The notes under the pieces are model-generated. The model made no database searches. It was not told the origin of the DNA and worked only from the letters and a program-made list of their open reading frames with translations. A stretch of DNA of 64,000 bases from Trichococcus alkaliphilus (GTDB taxonomy: Bacteria; Bacillota; Bacilli; Lactobacillales; Aerococcaceae), in the NCBI RefSeq assembly GCF_003008695.1, contig NZ_PXZT01000011.1, positions 1-64,000 of the forward strand, in the 5' to 3' direction. Shown piece by piece: positions 15,014 to 24,636 of the stretch; positions within the stretch are counted from its first letter, which is position 1, and the number at the start of each line of letters is the position of its first letter. The position numbers and the translations under genes are program-made.

Positions 15014-15970
15014 ATGAAGATAGTTGTATTGGATGGCTATACGTTGAACCCGGGAGATCTCTCCTGGGAACGTCTGGAAAAATTAGGGGAATGCGCCATC
15101 TACGATCGCACTCCTAAAGATGAAGTCATCTCACGGATCGGGGATGCTTCGATCGTATTCACAAACAAAACACCTTTGACGGCTGAAATTTTCGCTGCTT
15201 GCCCGAATATCCGCTATGTCGGCGTTTTGGCGACGGGCTATAATGTCGTGGATACTGCAGCGGCCAAAGAGCTGGGCATCACCGTCACGAATATTCCGAC
15301 TTATGGGACTGCATCAGTTGCTCAATTCACTTTCGCCTTGCTGTTGGAAGTGTGCCACCATGTAGGCGAGCACGACAAAGCGGTCAAGCAAGGCCGTTGG
15401 CAGGAGTCAGGGGATTTTTGCTTCTGGGATTATCCGCTGATCGAATTGGCCGGCAAGAAGATGGGCATCATAGGCTTCGGCCGGATCGGCCAGGCTGTGG
15501 CAAAAATTGCGATCGCATTCGGGATGGACGTGCTGGCATACGACCGCTTTGCCGATAAGGGCTTGGAGAACGAGCATACAAAACTCGTCGAGTTGGACGA
15601 GCTATTGGAGAACGCCGATGTTGTTTCCTTGCATTGCCCGCTATTCCCGGAAACCGAGGGGATTATAAACGCTGCCGCATTGGCAAAAATGAAGCCAAGC
15701 GCCATTTTGATCAACACGTCCCGCGGTCCGTTGATCGTCGAAGCGGATTTGGCTGCTGCATTGAATGAAGGTAAGCTGCACGGTGCGGCAGTGGATGTCG
15801 TTTCGACAGAACCCGTAACGGAAGAAAACCCATTGTTCTCTGCGAAAAATTGCTTGATCACACCGCATATTGCATGGGCGCCGATTGAAGCCAGACAGCG
15901 CTTATTGGATATCGCAATCGATAATGCCGAAGCATTTTTGGAAGGGAAGCCAGTGAATAGCGTTTCTTGA
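15014..15970 (+). CDS. D-2-hydroxyacid dehydrogenase, probable hydroxypyruvate/glycerate dehydrogenase
   Basis: A 318-residue NAD(P)-dependent D-isomer 2-hydroxyacid dehydrogenase. The Rossmann motif is GFGRIG (154-159), and the catalytic triad is Arg237 (INTSRGPL), Glu266 (STEPV) and His285 (TPHIAWAP). GVLATGYNVVD and the overall length match glycerate dehydrogenases (HprA type). In this operon it should reduce hydroxypyruvate to D-glycerate, doing what GlxR does from tartronate semialdehyde in E. coli. Start ATG 15014 is set by AGGAGG; an in-frame ATG at 14993 overlaps the upstream stop codon. Confidence 0.83.
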   Translation: MKIVVLDGYTLNPGDLSWERLEKLGECAIYDRTPKDEVISRIGDASIVFTNKTPLTAEIFAACPNIRYVGVLATGYNVVDTAAAKELGITVTNIPTYGTASVAQFTFALLLEVCHHVGEHDKAVKQGRWQESGDFCFWDYPLIELAGKKMGIIGFGRIGQAVAKIAIAFGMDVLAYDRFADKGLENEHTKLVELDELLENADVVSLHCPLFPETEGIINAAALAKMKPSAILINTSRGPLIVEADLAAALNEGKLHGAAVDVVSTEPVTEENPLFSAKNCLITPHIAWAPIEARQRLLDIAIDNAEAFLEGKPVNSVS

Positions 15971-16007
15971 TGAATTGAATTTGCAATGATTGAAAAGGAG
16001 AACAGAC

Positions 16008-17264
16008 ATGAAACTGAGAGATGATGCAACATATATCATAAATCAATCGATTCAGGCGGTATTACCGGATAAGGCCGTCACAAATGCCTTGAGTAATATG
16101 GATATAGACAGCAACTGCCATATCATCGCGATCGGAAAAGCGGCTTGGCGCATGACAAAGGCGGCGGCGGATTGTCTGGGCGAACAATTCAAAGGCGGGG
16201 TGGCCTTGACAAAGTACGGCCATTCCCTCGGCGAAATCGAGCGGGTGACCATTTTTGAAGCCGGACATCCGATACCGGATCAGGCATCAATCGACGCAAC
16301 AACTGAGGTTCTGCGTTATGTATCCAGGATTCCGCAAGAAGACACGATACTGTTTTTGATTTCCGGAGGGGGGTCAGCACTGTTTGAAAAAACGCGTGAT
16401 CAGATCAGTTTGGCTGAATTGGAGGATATCAACAAGCAACTTTTGAACAGCGGCGCGAATATCGTCGAAATCAATACGATCCGTAAACATCTCTCGGAAG
16501 TAAAAGGGGGCCAATTCGCCCAGCTGTGTTCTCCTCGTCAAATCCAGGCCATCATCCTATCCGATGTTTTGGGCGACCGCTTGGATACGATCGCATCCGG
16601 TCCAGCTTACCCAGATTTTTCGACGAGCACAGAGGCGCAGAGGATTGTGGAGAAATACGCTTTGAAATTGTCGGAAAAGGCACGGGAAGCCTTGCAGAGG
16701 GAAACACCTAAGTCTTTGGATAACGTAAAGAATACGCTGATCGGGAGTGTGGATATTCTGTGCCGTGAGGCGGTATCCCATGCTCAAGCGTGCGGTTACC
16801 ATACCTGTCTGTTGTCGACCGCCATCGAAGAGGAAGCTTCTTCGGTAGGGGAACGTCTTGGGCAACTCGCCAGAAAAATTATCTCCGGGCAAGAAGATGC
16901 GCAGCTTCCGTGTGCGATTATCGCAGGTGGGGAGCCTGTCGTTACCATCAAAGGAGATGGCTTGGGCGGAAGGAACCAGGAATTAGCGCTGTCCGCGGCT
17001 TTTCAAATTTCCGGATTGCCGCAAGTGGTTTTGGCATCGGTCGGATCGGACGGAACGGATGGACCTACGGATGCGGCGGGAGGACTTGTTGATGGCGCCA
17101 GCTTAACGCGCATGCGACAAAGCTACGCTGATGTGGAAGGTTTGTTGGCGAATAATGATTCCAATAAAGCCCTTGAAAGCAGCGGGGATCTGATCGTTAC
17201 GGGTCCTACCGGCACGAATGTGAACGATCTGATTGTTTTGTTGATAGAGAAAGCACCAGCCTAA
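16008..17264 (+). CDS. Glycerate 2-kinase (MOFRL/DUF4147 type)
   Basis: A 418-residue kinase of the GckA/TtuD type (glycerate kinase type II). The N-terminal DUF4147 part has HIIAIGKAAWRM, GHPIPDQAS and LISGGGSALFE; the C-terminal MOFRL part has IIAGGEPVVTIKGDGLGGRNQELAL and SVGSDGTDGPTDAAG. It phosphorylates D-glycerate to 2-phosphoglycerate, which enters lower glycolysis. It is the last gene of the glyoxylate operon. AAAAGGAG precedes the start. The whole operon therefore leads from glyoxylate to 2-phosphoglycerate. A terminator follows. Confidence 0.9.
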   Translation: MKLRDDATYIINQSIQAVLPDKAVTNALSNMDIDSNCHIIAIGKAAWRMTKAAADCLGEQFKGGVALTKYGHSLGEIERVTIFEAGHPIPDQASIDATTEVLRYVSRIPQEDTILFLISGGGSALFEKTRDQISLAELEDINKQLLNSGANIVEINTIRKHLSEVKGGQFAQLCSPRQIQAIILSDVLGDRLDTIASGPAYPDFSTSTEAQRIVEKYALKLSEKAREALQRETPKSLDNVKNTLIGSVDILCREAVSHAQACGYHTCLLSTAIEEEASSVGERLGQLARKIISGQEDAQLPCAIIAGGEPVVTIKGDGLGGRNQELALSAAFQISGLPQVVLASVGSDGTDGPTDAAGGLVDGASLTRMRQSYADVEGLLANNDSNKALESSGDLIVTGPTGTNVNDLIVLLIEKAPA

Positions 17265-17278
17265 TGGAGTCTAGCATG

Positions 17279-17331
17279 AAACAGCTAAAGAAGGCTCGGG
17301 AAAAATTCCCGGGCCTTCTTTAGCTGTTTCA
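17279..17331 (+). terminator. Bidirectional terminator between glycerate kinase and esterase genes
   Basis: An almost perfect 20-pair stem (AGCTAAAGAAGGC... with ...GCCTTCTTTAGCT) has T on one side and A on the other, so it can stop transcription from both convergent genes. Confidence 0.92.
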
Positions 17332-18198
17332 TTTGTCGCACAAAGAATCCAACCAGGGGATCAATTGTTGATAGGTGCGCCGCCCGACAGGCTGTGCCAG
17401 ATCAGCATCAAAGTCATGCGGCATTCCCAGGACAGGATGTAGGGAAGAGCCGGCTATCAGTTGAGCGGCTTGTTGGGTGAACCGATAGGGAACATCCTGG
17501 TCTGCGGTGCTAGCCGTAAGAAAAGTAGGCGGAAGCGACTGCAGATCGGCGTCGGACAGATTGAAGGCCGCTATTTTTGATTTGTCCTCAAGGAACAGCG
17601 GAACCCATTTCCCGCTCTGACGGGCATGGAGGTATAACGGAAATCTTTCCGTAACTGCGCCCACTGCAAGCGGCTGCTTCTGGATCAATTTTTTCAGATA
17701 CGCCGCAGGTACCTTAGGAAATGTGTTGTAGTAGGTGCTGGGCTGATGGAAAGAGGGCTCATCCAGCGAATAGTAGCCATAAAAACTGGCAAGTCCTTTC
17801 AGATTGGGGTCCGTCGAGCGGGCTGCCAACAGAAAAGCCAGGTAGGCGCCGGCTGAGCGGCCGAAAAGCACATAATCCGCTGAAACCAAATTGAACAAAT
17901 CCTTTCCTTCCTCTTTGAACCAAACCAATGCCTGCTGCAGGCACAGCAGGATTTCGGGCAATTGGGCTTCCGGTGCCAAAGGGTAATCGATTGTCAGCAG
18001 CGAATATCCAGCATCCGACAGCATCTGCTTATACACATCGGGAAGGTCATCGCGGTCTCCGAATACCAGCCCGCCTCCGTGCAAGTAGAGGAGCGTCAAC
18101 GGTTTAGGCGAGGCTACAGCAGCAGGATAAAACGCCGCTTGCAGCGGCAAGCCTTCATACACGAAGTAAGTATTGGTTGAAACATCCATTTTTTTCAT
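17329..18198 (-). CDS. Alpha/beta-hydrolase (HSL-type esterase)
   Basis: A 289-residue alpha/beta-hydrolase. The oxyanion motif is HGGG (LYLHGGGLVFGDRDD) and the nucleophile elbow is GRSAG (VLFGRSAGAYLAFLLAAR). A C-terminal Asp (TADQDVPY) and His (GMPHDFDAD) complete the triad, as in the hormone-sensitive-lipase group. It probably hydrolyses a small ester or acyl compound. It sits on the opposite strand between two allantoin-related operons with no obvious functional link. The start is uncertain: ATG 18198 or 18189 follow a GAAAGGA site, while GTG 18225 has none. Confidence 0.75.
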   Translation of the reverse strand: MKKMDVSTNTYFVYEGLPLQAAFYPAAVASPKPLTLLYLHGGGLVFGDRDDLPDVYKQMLSDAGYSLLTIDYPLAPEAQLPEILLCLQQALVWFKEEGKDLFNLVSADYVLFGRSAGAYLAFLLAARSTDPNLKGLASFYGYYSLDEPSFHQPSTYYNTFPKVPAAYLKKLIQKQPLAVGAVTERFPLYLHARQSGKWVPLFLEDKSKIAAFNLSDADLQSLPPTFLTASTADQDVPYRFTQQAAQLIAGSSLHPVLGMPHDFDADLAQPVGRRTYQQLIPWLDSLCDK

Positions 18199-18369
18199 CA
18201 TTCCTTTCGCTGATTTCCCTTTCACTTTAGCATAATCGCCTGCATTTAAAATGGTACGATGTGTACATATGGCACAAAAATATATCCGATTTTGTGTATT
18301 ATGTTAATGATAAGCTATCAAGAAGCGCTTACAATATGAGTATGATATTTCGGAGGAGGAAACGGAAAC

Positions 18370-19596
18370 ATGGACTGGTTTAAGACAATTCAAGAAAATA
18401 TTGATTTATTATCGGGTATCGGCAGCGATCCAACGGGCGGTATGACGCGCTTGCTTTACTCCGATTCTTGGTTGGAAGCTCAGAATGCCGTAAAAAACAA
18501 ACTGGAAGAAATCGGAATGGAAACACATTTTGATGAAATCGGAAATCTTTTCGGAAGAATGGAAGGTTCGGAATACCCGGATGAAACAATCATGTCCGGT
18601 TCGCATATAGACACCGTCATCAATGGGGGCAATCTGGATGGCCAATTCGGTGTGATAGCGGCTTATGTCGCTATGGCTTACTTAAAAGAGACATATGGAC
18701 AGCCATTGCGATCAATGGAAGTCATCTCGATGGCCGAGGAAGAGGGCAGCCGCTTCCCGACCGTATTCTGGGGAAGCAAAAACTTTGTGAATGAAGCCAA
18801 AATCGAGGACGTCGAGGCGATCAGCGATTTTGAAGGCATCCGATTTGTGGATGCGATGCGTCAAGCCGGATTCGACTTTAAGAAGGGTGAACAGAAGCGA
18901 AGGGAAGATATCAAGGCTTTCGTGGAACTGCACATCGAACAAGGGAATGTCCTTGAAAACCAGGGGCTGCAAATTGGAGTCGTCAACAGCATTGCCGGTC
19001 AACGGCGTTACACCATCATTCTGAAAGGTCAAGCGAACCATGCCGGAACGACACCGATGGGTTACCGCCGCGATGCAGTTTATGCTTTCAGCCGGATTTG
19101 TGCTGAGTCGATCGAAAAGGCGAGAGGAATCGGTGATCCGTTGGTGTTGACCTTCGGAAAAGTGGAACCGAAACCGAATACGGTGAATGTGGTGCCGGGA
19201 GAAGTTCTGTTCACAATCGACTGCCGTCATACGGACAGCAATGTGCTGATTGATTTCACCCAAAAACTGGAGCAACGCATCAATGAAATTGCGAGTGAAA
19301 TGGATATCGAGGCAACCATCGACCTTTGGATGGACGAAGCACCCGTTCCGATGGATGCAAACATCGTCTCGATCCTCGAGGAAGCCGCTAAAAAAGCACA
19401 TATGAAATACCGCGTGATGCACAGTGGAGCCGGACACGATTCCCAAATCATCGCACCGCATTACCCGACTGCCATGATTTTTGTTCCAAGCATCGGGGGC
19501 ATCAGCCACAATCCGGCTGAAGCAACCAAGCTTGAAGATTTGGTGGAAGGCGTCAAGATGATGGCAAGCGCGCTTTACGAGTTAGCATACAAATAG
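18370..19596 (+). CDS. allC: Allantoate amidohydrolase (allantoate deiminase)
   Basis: A 408-residue M20-family amidohydrolase. It hydrolyses allantoate to ureidoglycine, ammonia and CO2. Metal ligands can be followed: His79 (SGSHIDTV), Asp90 ([10 protein letters not shown]), the Glu pair in MAEEEGSRF, His188 (VELHIEQG) and the late His in GGISHNPAE. The dimerisation lid segment [17 protein letters not shown] is typical of AllC and ureidopropionases. It is the first gene of a seven-gene operon (allC, E, D, F, G, H, K). GGAGGAGG lies ahead of the start. The leader contains a poor cre-like half (AAGCGCTTACA, 18323-18333). Confidence 0.93.
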   Translation: MDWFKTIQENIDLLSGIGSDPTGGMTRLLYSDSWLEAQNAVKNKLEEIGMETHFDEIGNLFGRMEGSEYPDETIMSGSHIDTVINGGNLDGQFGVIAAYVAMAYLKETYGQPLRSMEVISMAEEEGSRFPTVFWGSKNFVNEAKIEDVEAISDFEGIRFVDAMRQAGFDFKKGEQKRREDIKAFVELHIEQGNVLENQGLQIGVVNSIAGQRRYTIILKGQANHAGTTPMGYRRDAVYAFSRICAESIEKARGIGDPLVLTFGKVEPKPNTVNVVPGEVLFTIDCRHTDSNVLIDFTQKLEQRINEIASEMDIEATIDLWMDEAPVPMDANIVSILEEAAKKAHMKYRVMHSGAGHDSQIIAPHYPTAMIFVPSIGGISHNPAEATKLEDLVEGVKMMASALYELAYK

Positions 19597-19627
19597 AAAA
19601 TATCAAACGGATAGGGTGGATAGAAGG

Positions 19628-20413
19628 ATGGGCTATAAGAACAAGCAAACAGGTTATAGAGACGGACTCTTGGAATCAAGAGCCGTCATAAAAAGAGCAA
19701 ACTACGCTTTGATCCCACATGATGGATTGGTGAAAAATGTCGTTCCCGGATTTGAAAATTGCGAGGTCACGATTTTGGCTTCGCAAAAACTGGGAGCCAG
19801 CTTTGTGGATTACATCATTTCGATGCAGGCCGGCGGCAATAATGTGCAAGGCTTCGGAGCTGAGGGCGTAGAAACCTTTGTTTACGTCGTAGACGGAAAG
19901 TTGAGAGTAAGTGATGGAACGGAGAGCCATGAATTGGAGACTGGTGGTTACGCCTACTTGCCGGCTGGCGTGTTGATGCATCTGGAAAACAACCAGGAAG
20001 AGGCTACGGAAATCTTCCTTTACAAAAAACGCTATGAACCTTTGGAAGGCCATGAAGCGCGTAAAGTCGTGGGCAACATCAATGACTTAGTTCCTACCGA
20101 ATATGAAGGGATGAAAGATGTCTTGTTGTGGGATCTGTTGCCGACTGATATTGGTTTTGACATGAATTTCCATATCCTTTCGTTCGAACCGGGCGCTAGC
20201 CATGGCTATATCGAAACCCATGTACAGGAACACGGAGCGTACATCTTGTCTGGTCAAGGTATGTACAACTTGGATAATGACTGGATGTCTGTAGAGAAAG
20301 GCGATTATATCTTTATGGGCGCATATGTGCCGCAAGCCGCATACGCAGTCGGCAGAGGTGAGCCATTGCGTTACGTCTATTCTAAGGACTGTAACCGCGA
20401 TCCTAAAATTTGA
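19628..20413 (+). CDS. allE: (S)-ureidoglycine aminohydrolase
   Basis: A 261-residue bicupin. It releases ammonia from (S)-ureidoglycine to give (S)-ureidoglycolate. The N-terminal cupin has [18 protein letters not shown] and [12 protein letters not shown]; the catalytic C-terminal cupin has [25 protein letters not shown] with the Mn ligands His, His and Glu and a later Gln/His region ([10 protein letters not shown]). Its place after allC supports the call. ATG 19628 is preferred over GTG 19616 because GGGTGG is correctly spaced from it. Confidence 0.92.
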   Translation: MGYKNKQTGYRDGLLESRAVIKRANYALIPHDGLVKNVVPGFENCEVTILASQKLGASFVDYIISMQAGGNNVQGFGAEGVETFVYVVDGKLRVSDGTESHELETGGYAYLPAGVLMHLENNQEEATEIFLYKKRYEPLEGHEARKVVGNINDLVPTEYEGMKDVLLWDLLPTDIGFDMNFHILSFEPGASHGYIETHVQEHGAYILSGQGMYNLDNDWMSVEKGDYIFMGAYVPQAAYAVGRGEPLRYVYSKDCNRDPKI

Positions 20414-20431
20414 GGACAAGGAGCATAACAA

Positions 20432-21517
20432 ATGGAAGGCACAGGAATAGAAGTTGAGGCGAAATTAGTTACTGTAATGCCTGATGAACTTCATCGACTG
20501 ATCAAAAATAAATTAGAGGGAGCAGGACTGCATCCTGAGCAAGCAAATGAGGTCGCCAACCACTTGGTGTTTGCGGATTCTTCAGGAATCCATTCCCATG
20601 GTGCCGTACGCGTCGATTACTATGCTGAAAGGATTTCCAAGGGTGGAGTGACCCTTTCACCCGATGTTTCTTTCGAAAAGACAGGAGAAAGCACTGGGAT
20701 TTTTCATGGCGACAACGGAATCGGTCAGTATGTCGCGAACCTAGGCCTGAAGGAAGCTATTGCCATGGCGAAGGAAGCTGGTGTGGCGGTGGTGGGCATT
20801 TCCAGAATGAGCCACAGCGGCGCACTGTCCTATTATGTAAAGCAAGCGGCTGAGCAAGACCTGATTGCGATTGCCATGTGCCAATCCGATCCGATGGTTG
20901 TTCCTTTCGGAGGTTCGGAAATCTATTACGGAACAAATCCGATTGCCTTTTCGGCGCCAAGGAAAAATGGTCCGCCGATCGTCTTCGATATGGCAACGAC
21001 TGTACAGGCTTGGGGGAAAATCCTCGATGCCCGTTCAAAAAATAAAGCCATACCGGACACCTGGGCAGTGGATAAAGATGGGAAACCGACAACAAACCCA
21101 CATGACGTGCATGGATTGCTGCCTATTTCGGGTCCAAAAGGGTACGGACTGATGATGATGATTGATATTTTATCAGGCGTGCTGTTAGGGCTGCCTTTCG
21201 GGAAGCATGTTTCCTCTATGTATGACCAAATTTCTGAAGGACGCAACCTTGGGCAATTATATATCATCATCGATCCAAAAAAATTCACGGATATAGAGAG
21301 TTTCAAAGAAAAAATCGAGACGACGGTGGCGGAATTGCATGAAGTCAAACCGGCAGCCGGGTTCAGTCAAGTCTATTATCCAGGCGAAATCAACCAATTG
21401 AACTATGAAAAGTACCAGCAACAGGGTATCCCTGTCGAGGAGAGCATTTACGCTTATCTGAAAAGTGATCTGATTCATTTTGACCAATACGGCGGCAAGG
21501 GAGCTTTTGCGGAATAA
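20432..21517 (+). CDS. allD: Ureidoglycolate dehydrogenase
   Basis: A 361-residue enzyme of the malate/L-sulfolactate dehydrogenase (LDH2) family. It oxidises (S)-ureidoglycolate to oxalurate with NAD+. Family segments include SHGAVRVDYYAERI near the start, the catalytic His in RMSHSGALSYYV, YYGTNPIAFSAPR and GPKGYGLMMMIDILSGVLLG. AGGAGCATAAC precedes ATG 20432. In anaerobic allantoin users this step supplies oxalurate for ATP formation by the next four genes. The C-terminal codons overlap an open frame belonging to the next gene, whose real start lies 55 bases further on. Confidence 0.92.
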   Translation: MEGTGIEVEAKLVTVMPDELHRLIKNKLEGAGLHPEQANEVANHLVFADSSGIHSHGAVRVDYYAERISKGGVTLSPDVSFEKTGESTGIFHGDNGIGQYVANLGLKEAIAMAKEAGVAVVGISRMSHSGALSYYVKQAAEQDLIAIAMCQSDPMVVPFGGSEIYYGTNPIAFSAPRKNGPPIVFDMATTVQAWGKILDARSKNKAIPDTWAVDKDGKPTTNPHDVHGLLPISGPKGYGLMMMIDILSGVLLGLPFGKHVSSMYDQISEGRNLGQLYIIIDPKKFTDIESFKEKIETTVAELHEVKPAAGFSQVYYPGEINQLNYEKYQQQGIPVEESIYAYLKSDLIHFDQYGGKGAFAE

Positions 21518-21572
21518 GCATTTGATCGAAGCACACAAAAAGAAACGGGAAACCGGGGAAGAGAGGCAATCA

Positions 21573-23345
21573 ATGTTACACACAATCATCAAATCAAACA
21601 GCTACCAGGATTCCATCGTTTTGATGCTGTTGACGAATAAAATCAACACGGTCGCGGGAGTCACAAAAGTTTCCATCATGATGGGTACGCCCGCCAATAA
21701 AGATATCTTCAAAACAGGAGGGCTGTACACTCCGGAACTGGAGAAAGCATCGTCGAATGATATGGCTGTCGTCCTGGAAGTGGAAGATGAAGCAGTCATA
21801 GCTACAGTCATGGAGGAAATCGATCTTTTCCTGGAGGAACAGGCAAAAGGAAACAGCGGAGCATCAGTAGAAGAGACTGCCCGTACGTGGGACAAAGCCT
21901 TGGAAATGGCAAAAGATGCTCAAGTCGCGCTCTTTTCGATCCCTGGCACCCATGCAGCGCTTGAAATCGAGCGCGCGCTTGATGCCGGCAAACATGTCTT
22001 CTGTTTCAGCGATAATGTCTCGATCGAAGATGAAAAACGCCTAAAGATGAAGGCACATGAAAAAGGTCTGCTGCTGATGGGGCCGGATTGCGGAACAGGA
22101 ATCATCAATGGCATTCCATTGGCTTTCACAAATGTCATCAGACCAGGGAAAATAGGCATCGTCGGAGCTTCGGGAACAGGGATCCAAGAAGTTTCCACGC
22201 TTATCCATAAATTGGGAGGCGGCGTAACGAATGCAATCGGCACTGGCGGACGCGACCTGAAAGAGAACATCGGCGGTATCACGTTGATGGACGGTATCAT
22301 CACATTGGAGCAGGACCCGAACACGGAAGTGATCGTCGTCATCTCCAAACCACCGGCAGCCAGCGTCAGGGACAGGGTTCTGGCTTTACTGAGAAAAATT
22401 TCCAAACCGGCAGTAACAATCTTCCTGGGCGAAAAACCGACTTATCACGAACCTGATCTTTATCATGCCTATACGTTGGAGGAAGCGGCTGAACTGGCTG
22501 TCAAACTGGTGAACAAAGAAACGATCAGCTCCGAGGCTGATGCAGTCGCTGTGCCTGCCGTCAACTTCTCCGATGAGCAAAAATACATCAAAGGCTATTA
22601 CTCCGGCGGCACATTAGCCAATGAAGCGGCCATGCTGATCAAAGATGGCCTTAGTTTGACCACGGACGCTGAGAAAAAAGAAGGCTACATACTTAAAAAT
22701 GAAGGTTATGAAGTCCTTGATTTGGGGGACGACATTTATACGCAAGGCAAACCGCACCCGATGATCGATCCGGAAAAACGGATTGAAATGATCAGAAAAG
22801 CAGCGGATGATCCGAAGACAGCGGTCATTTTGTTGGATATTGTTTTGGGCTACGGCTCGCACATGGATATGGCCAGCGAATTGGTGCCGGCCATCAAGGA
22901 AGCGAAGTCGAAAGCCGCTGCTGAAGGCAGAGAGCTTGCGTTCGTTGCGACGATCGTAGGGACTGATGCTGATCCTCAAGACGGCCAAGCACAACAAAAA
23001 GTATTGGAAGATGCTGGAGTTATTATCCGGATGAGTAACAACCAAGCGGTCCGCACGGCTTTGGCGATGCTGGGAATCCATATCCAAGACAACAAAAAGG
23101 ACCTGAAAGAAATCGATGCCCCTGCATTCACAGAAGAACTAGCGCCTTCACAAGCTATGTTGGACCTTCTGCATGCGAAAGATTTTTTGAATATTGGTCT
23201 GCGCAGTTTCTCCGATACCATCCGTGAAAACGGTGGGAAAGCGACGCAATTCGATTGGCGTCCGGTTGCGGGTGGCAACGTCACCTTGCAGAAAGCATTG
23301 TATTACTTGAATAATTATAAAACTGAACAAACAGATAGCATATAA
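21573..23345 (+). CDS. allF: FdrA/AllF, subunit of the oxalurate (oxamate) carbamoyltransferase
   Basis: A 590-residue FdrA protein, distantly related to succinyl-CoA synthetase alpha/beta subunits. Visible segments are FSIPGTHAALEIERALDAGKHVF, MGPDCGTGIINGIPLAF, GIVGASGTGIQEVSTLIHKLGGG and LDIVLGYGSHMDM. In E. coli FdrA, YlbE and YlbF (AllF, AllG, AllH) have been assigned to the carbamoyltransferase that splits oxalurate with phosphate into oxamate and carbamoyl phosphate. ATG 21573 with GAGAGG is the real start; the open frame continues upstream into allD. allG and allH follow immediately, so the complex is complete here. Confidence 0.88.
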   Translation: MLHTIIKSNSYQDSIVLMLLTNKINTVAGVTKVSIMMGTPANKDIFKTGGLYTPELEKASSNDMAVVLEVEDEAVIATVMEEIDLFLEEQAKGNSGASVEETARTWDKALEMAKDAQVALFSIPGTHAALEIERALDAGKHVFCFSDNVSIEDEKRLKMKAHEKGLLLMGPDCGTGIINGIPLAFTNVIRPGKIGIVGASGTGIQEVSTLIHKLGGGVTNAIGTGGRDLKENIGGITLMDGIITLEQDPNTEVIVVISKPPAASVRDRVLALLRKISKPAVTIFLGEKPTYHEPDLYHAYTLEEAAELAVKLVNKETISSEADAVAVPAVNFSDEQKYIKGYYSGGTLANEAAMLIKDGLSLTTDAEKKEGYILKNEGYEVLDLGDDIYTQGKPHPMIDPEKRIEMIRKAADDPKTAVILLDIVLGYGSHMDMASELVPAIKEAKSKAAAEGRELAFVATIVGTDADPQDGQAQQKVLEDAGVIIRMSNNQAVRTALAMLGIHIQDNKKDLKEIDAPAFTEELAPSQAMLDLLHAKDFLNIGLRSFSDTIRENGGKATQFDWRPVAGGNVTLQKALYYLNNYKTEQTDSI

Positions 23346-23361
23346 GGGAGGAGAAACAAGG

Positions 23362-24627
23362 ATGCATTATCAAACGATTGATGAAGCTAATCAAGCAGTA
23401 GCTGCTAAAATTGTTGCTGGATCCCCTTTCTTAGTGGATGTTGTACCAGCAAAATCAGTGATCAAAGAATTTAACGAAGGGAAAGTCCTGCTGCATGCAG
23501 GACCACCCATCAAATATGAGCAAATGGTCGACCCGATCCAAGGTGCTTGTGTAGGTGCAGCGCTTTTTGAGGGCTGGGCGGAAAATGAAGCCGATGCCAG
23601 AAAATTATTGGAATCTGGAGAGGTTACCTTGATCCCTTGCCATCATGTCAATGCGGTCGGTCCAATGGGCGGGATCACTTCGGCAAATATGGCAGTTCTG
23701 ATCGTGGAAAACAGGACGGACGGGAACCGTGCCTTCTGTACGATGAATGAAGGGATTGGTGCAGTGCTGCGTTTCGGAGCTTATTCCGATGAAGTAATCA
23801 CTCGTTTGCGTTGGATGCGCGATGTCTTGGGCCCAACCCTAAGCAAAGCGCTGCAAACCAAACCAGGCGGATTGAACGTGAATGTATTGGTTGCTAAAGC
23901 AATCGCTATGGGGGATGAATTCCACCAAAGAAACATTGCCGCATCCTTGGTCTTTTTGAAAGAAATGTCGCCGATTGTCGTCGGATTGGATATGGATCAA
24001 AAAGAAAAAGAACAGGTCATGCAATTCTTGGCGGACACGGACCAATTCTTCCTGAACATCATGATGGCAGCCGCTAAAGCTGTCCTGGATGGCGCAAGGA
24101 CAATCCAAGAGGGAACGATCGTCACAGCAATGTGCCGCAATGGATATGAATTCGGTATCCGCATCGCAGGAATGGGAGATGAATGGTTCACAGGACCGGT
24201 CAACACTCCGCAAGGACTTTATTTCTCAGGATTCAGCGAAGACGATGCTGCTCCGGATATGGGGGACAGTGCCATAACTGAGACATTCGGTGTCGGTGGC
24301 ATGGCGATGATCGCAGCGCCTGCAGTTACGCGTTTTGTAGGCAGCGGTGGATTCCAGGATGCCCTACAGACAAGTAATGAAATGCGTGAAATCTGTATCG
24401 ACCAGAATCCGAACTTCTCAGTACCAACGTGGGATTTCCAAGGCATCTGCCTAGGCATCGACGCCCGTAAGGTCGTTGAAACCGGCATCACACCGGTCAT
24501 TAATACCGGCATCGCCAACAAGAAGGCTGGTTTGGGCCAAATCGGAGCCGGAACGGTGCATCCACCGATCGCATGTTTCGAAAAAGCCGTATTGGCTTAT
24601 GCCAAAAAATTAGGTTTCCAGGAATAA
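23362..24627 (+). CDS. allG: YlbE/AllG (DUF1116), subunit of the oxalurate carbamoyltransferase
   Basis: A 421-residue DUF1116 protein, the YlbE family. Characteristic segments are LLHAGPPIKYEQM, PIQGACVGAALFEGWA, CHHVNAVGPMGGITSANMAV, MNEGIGAVLRFGAYSDEV and MCRNGYEFGIRIAG. It is a subunit of the three-part carbamoyltransferase with FdrA and YlbF. It starts 16 bases after allF, with GGGAGGAG as ribosome site. The assignment rests on family and gene order; no active-site residues are established to me for this family. Confidence 0.88.
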   Translation: MHYQTIDEANQAVAAKIVAGSPFLVDVVPAKSVIKEFNEGKVLLHAGPPIKYEQMVDPIQGACVGAALFEGWAENEADARKLLESGEVTLIPCHHVNAVGPMGGITSANMAVLIVENRTDGNRAFCTMNEGIGAVLRFGAYSDEVITRLRWMRDVLGPTLSKALQTKPGGLNVNVLVAKAIAMGDEFHQRNIAASLVFLKEMSPIVVGLDMDQKEKEQVMQFLADTDQFFLNIMMAAAKAVLDGARTIQEGTIVTAMCRNGYEFGIRIAGMGDEWFTGPVNTPQGLYFSGFSEDDAAPDMGDSAITETFGVGGMAMIAAPAVTRFVGSGGFQDALQTSNEMREICIDQNPNFSVPTWDFQGICLGIDARKVVETGITPVINTGIANKKAGLGQIGAGTVHPPIACFEKAVLAYAKKLGFQE

Positions 24628-24636
24628 CAAAGGGGG

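Noticed and set aside
18320-18333. cre-like AAGAAGCGCTTACA before allC
   Set aside because: Three mismatches in the first half; too weak for a separate feature, though the operon context makes CcpA control plausible.
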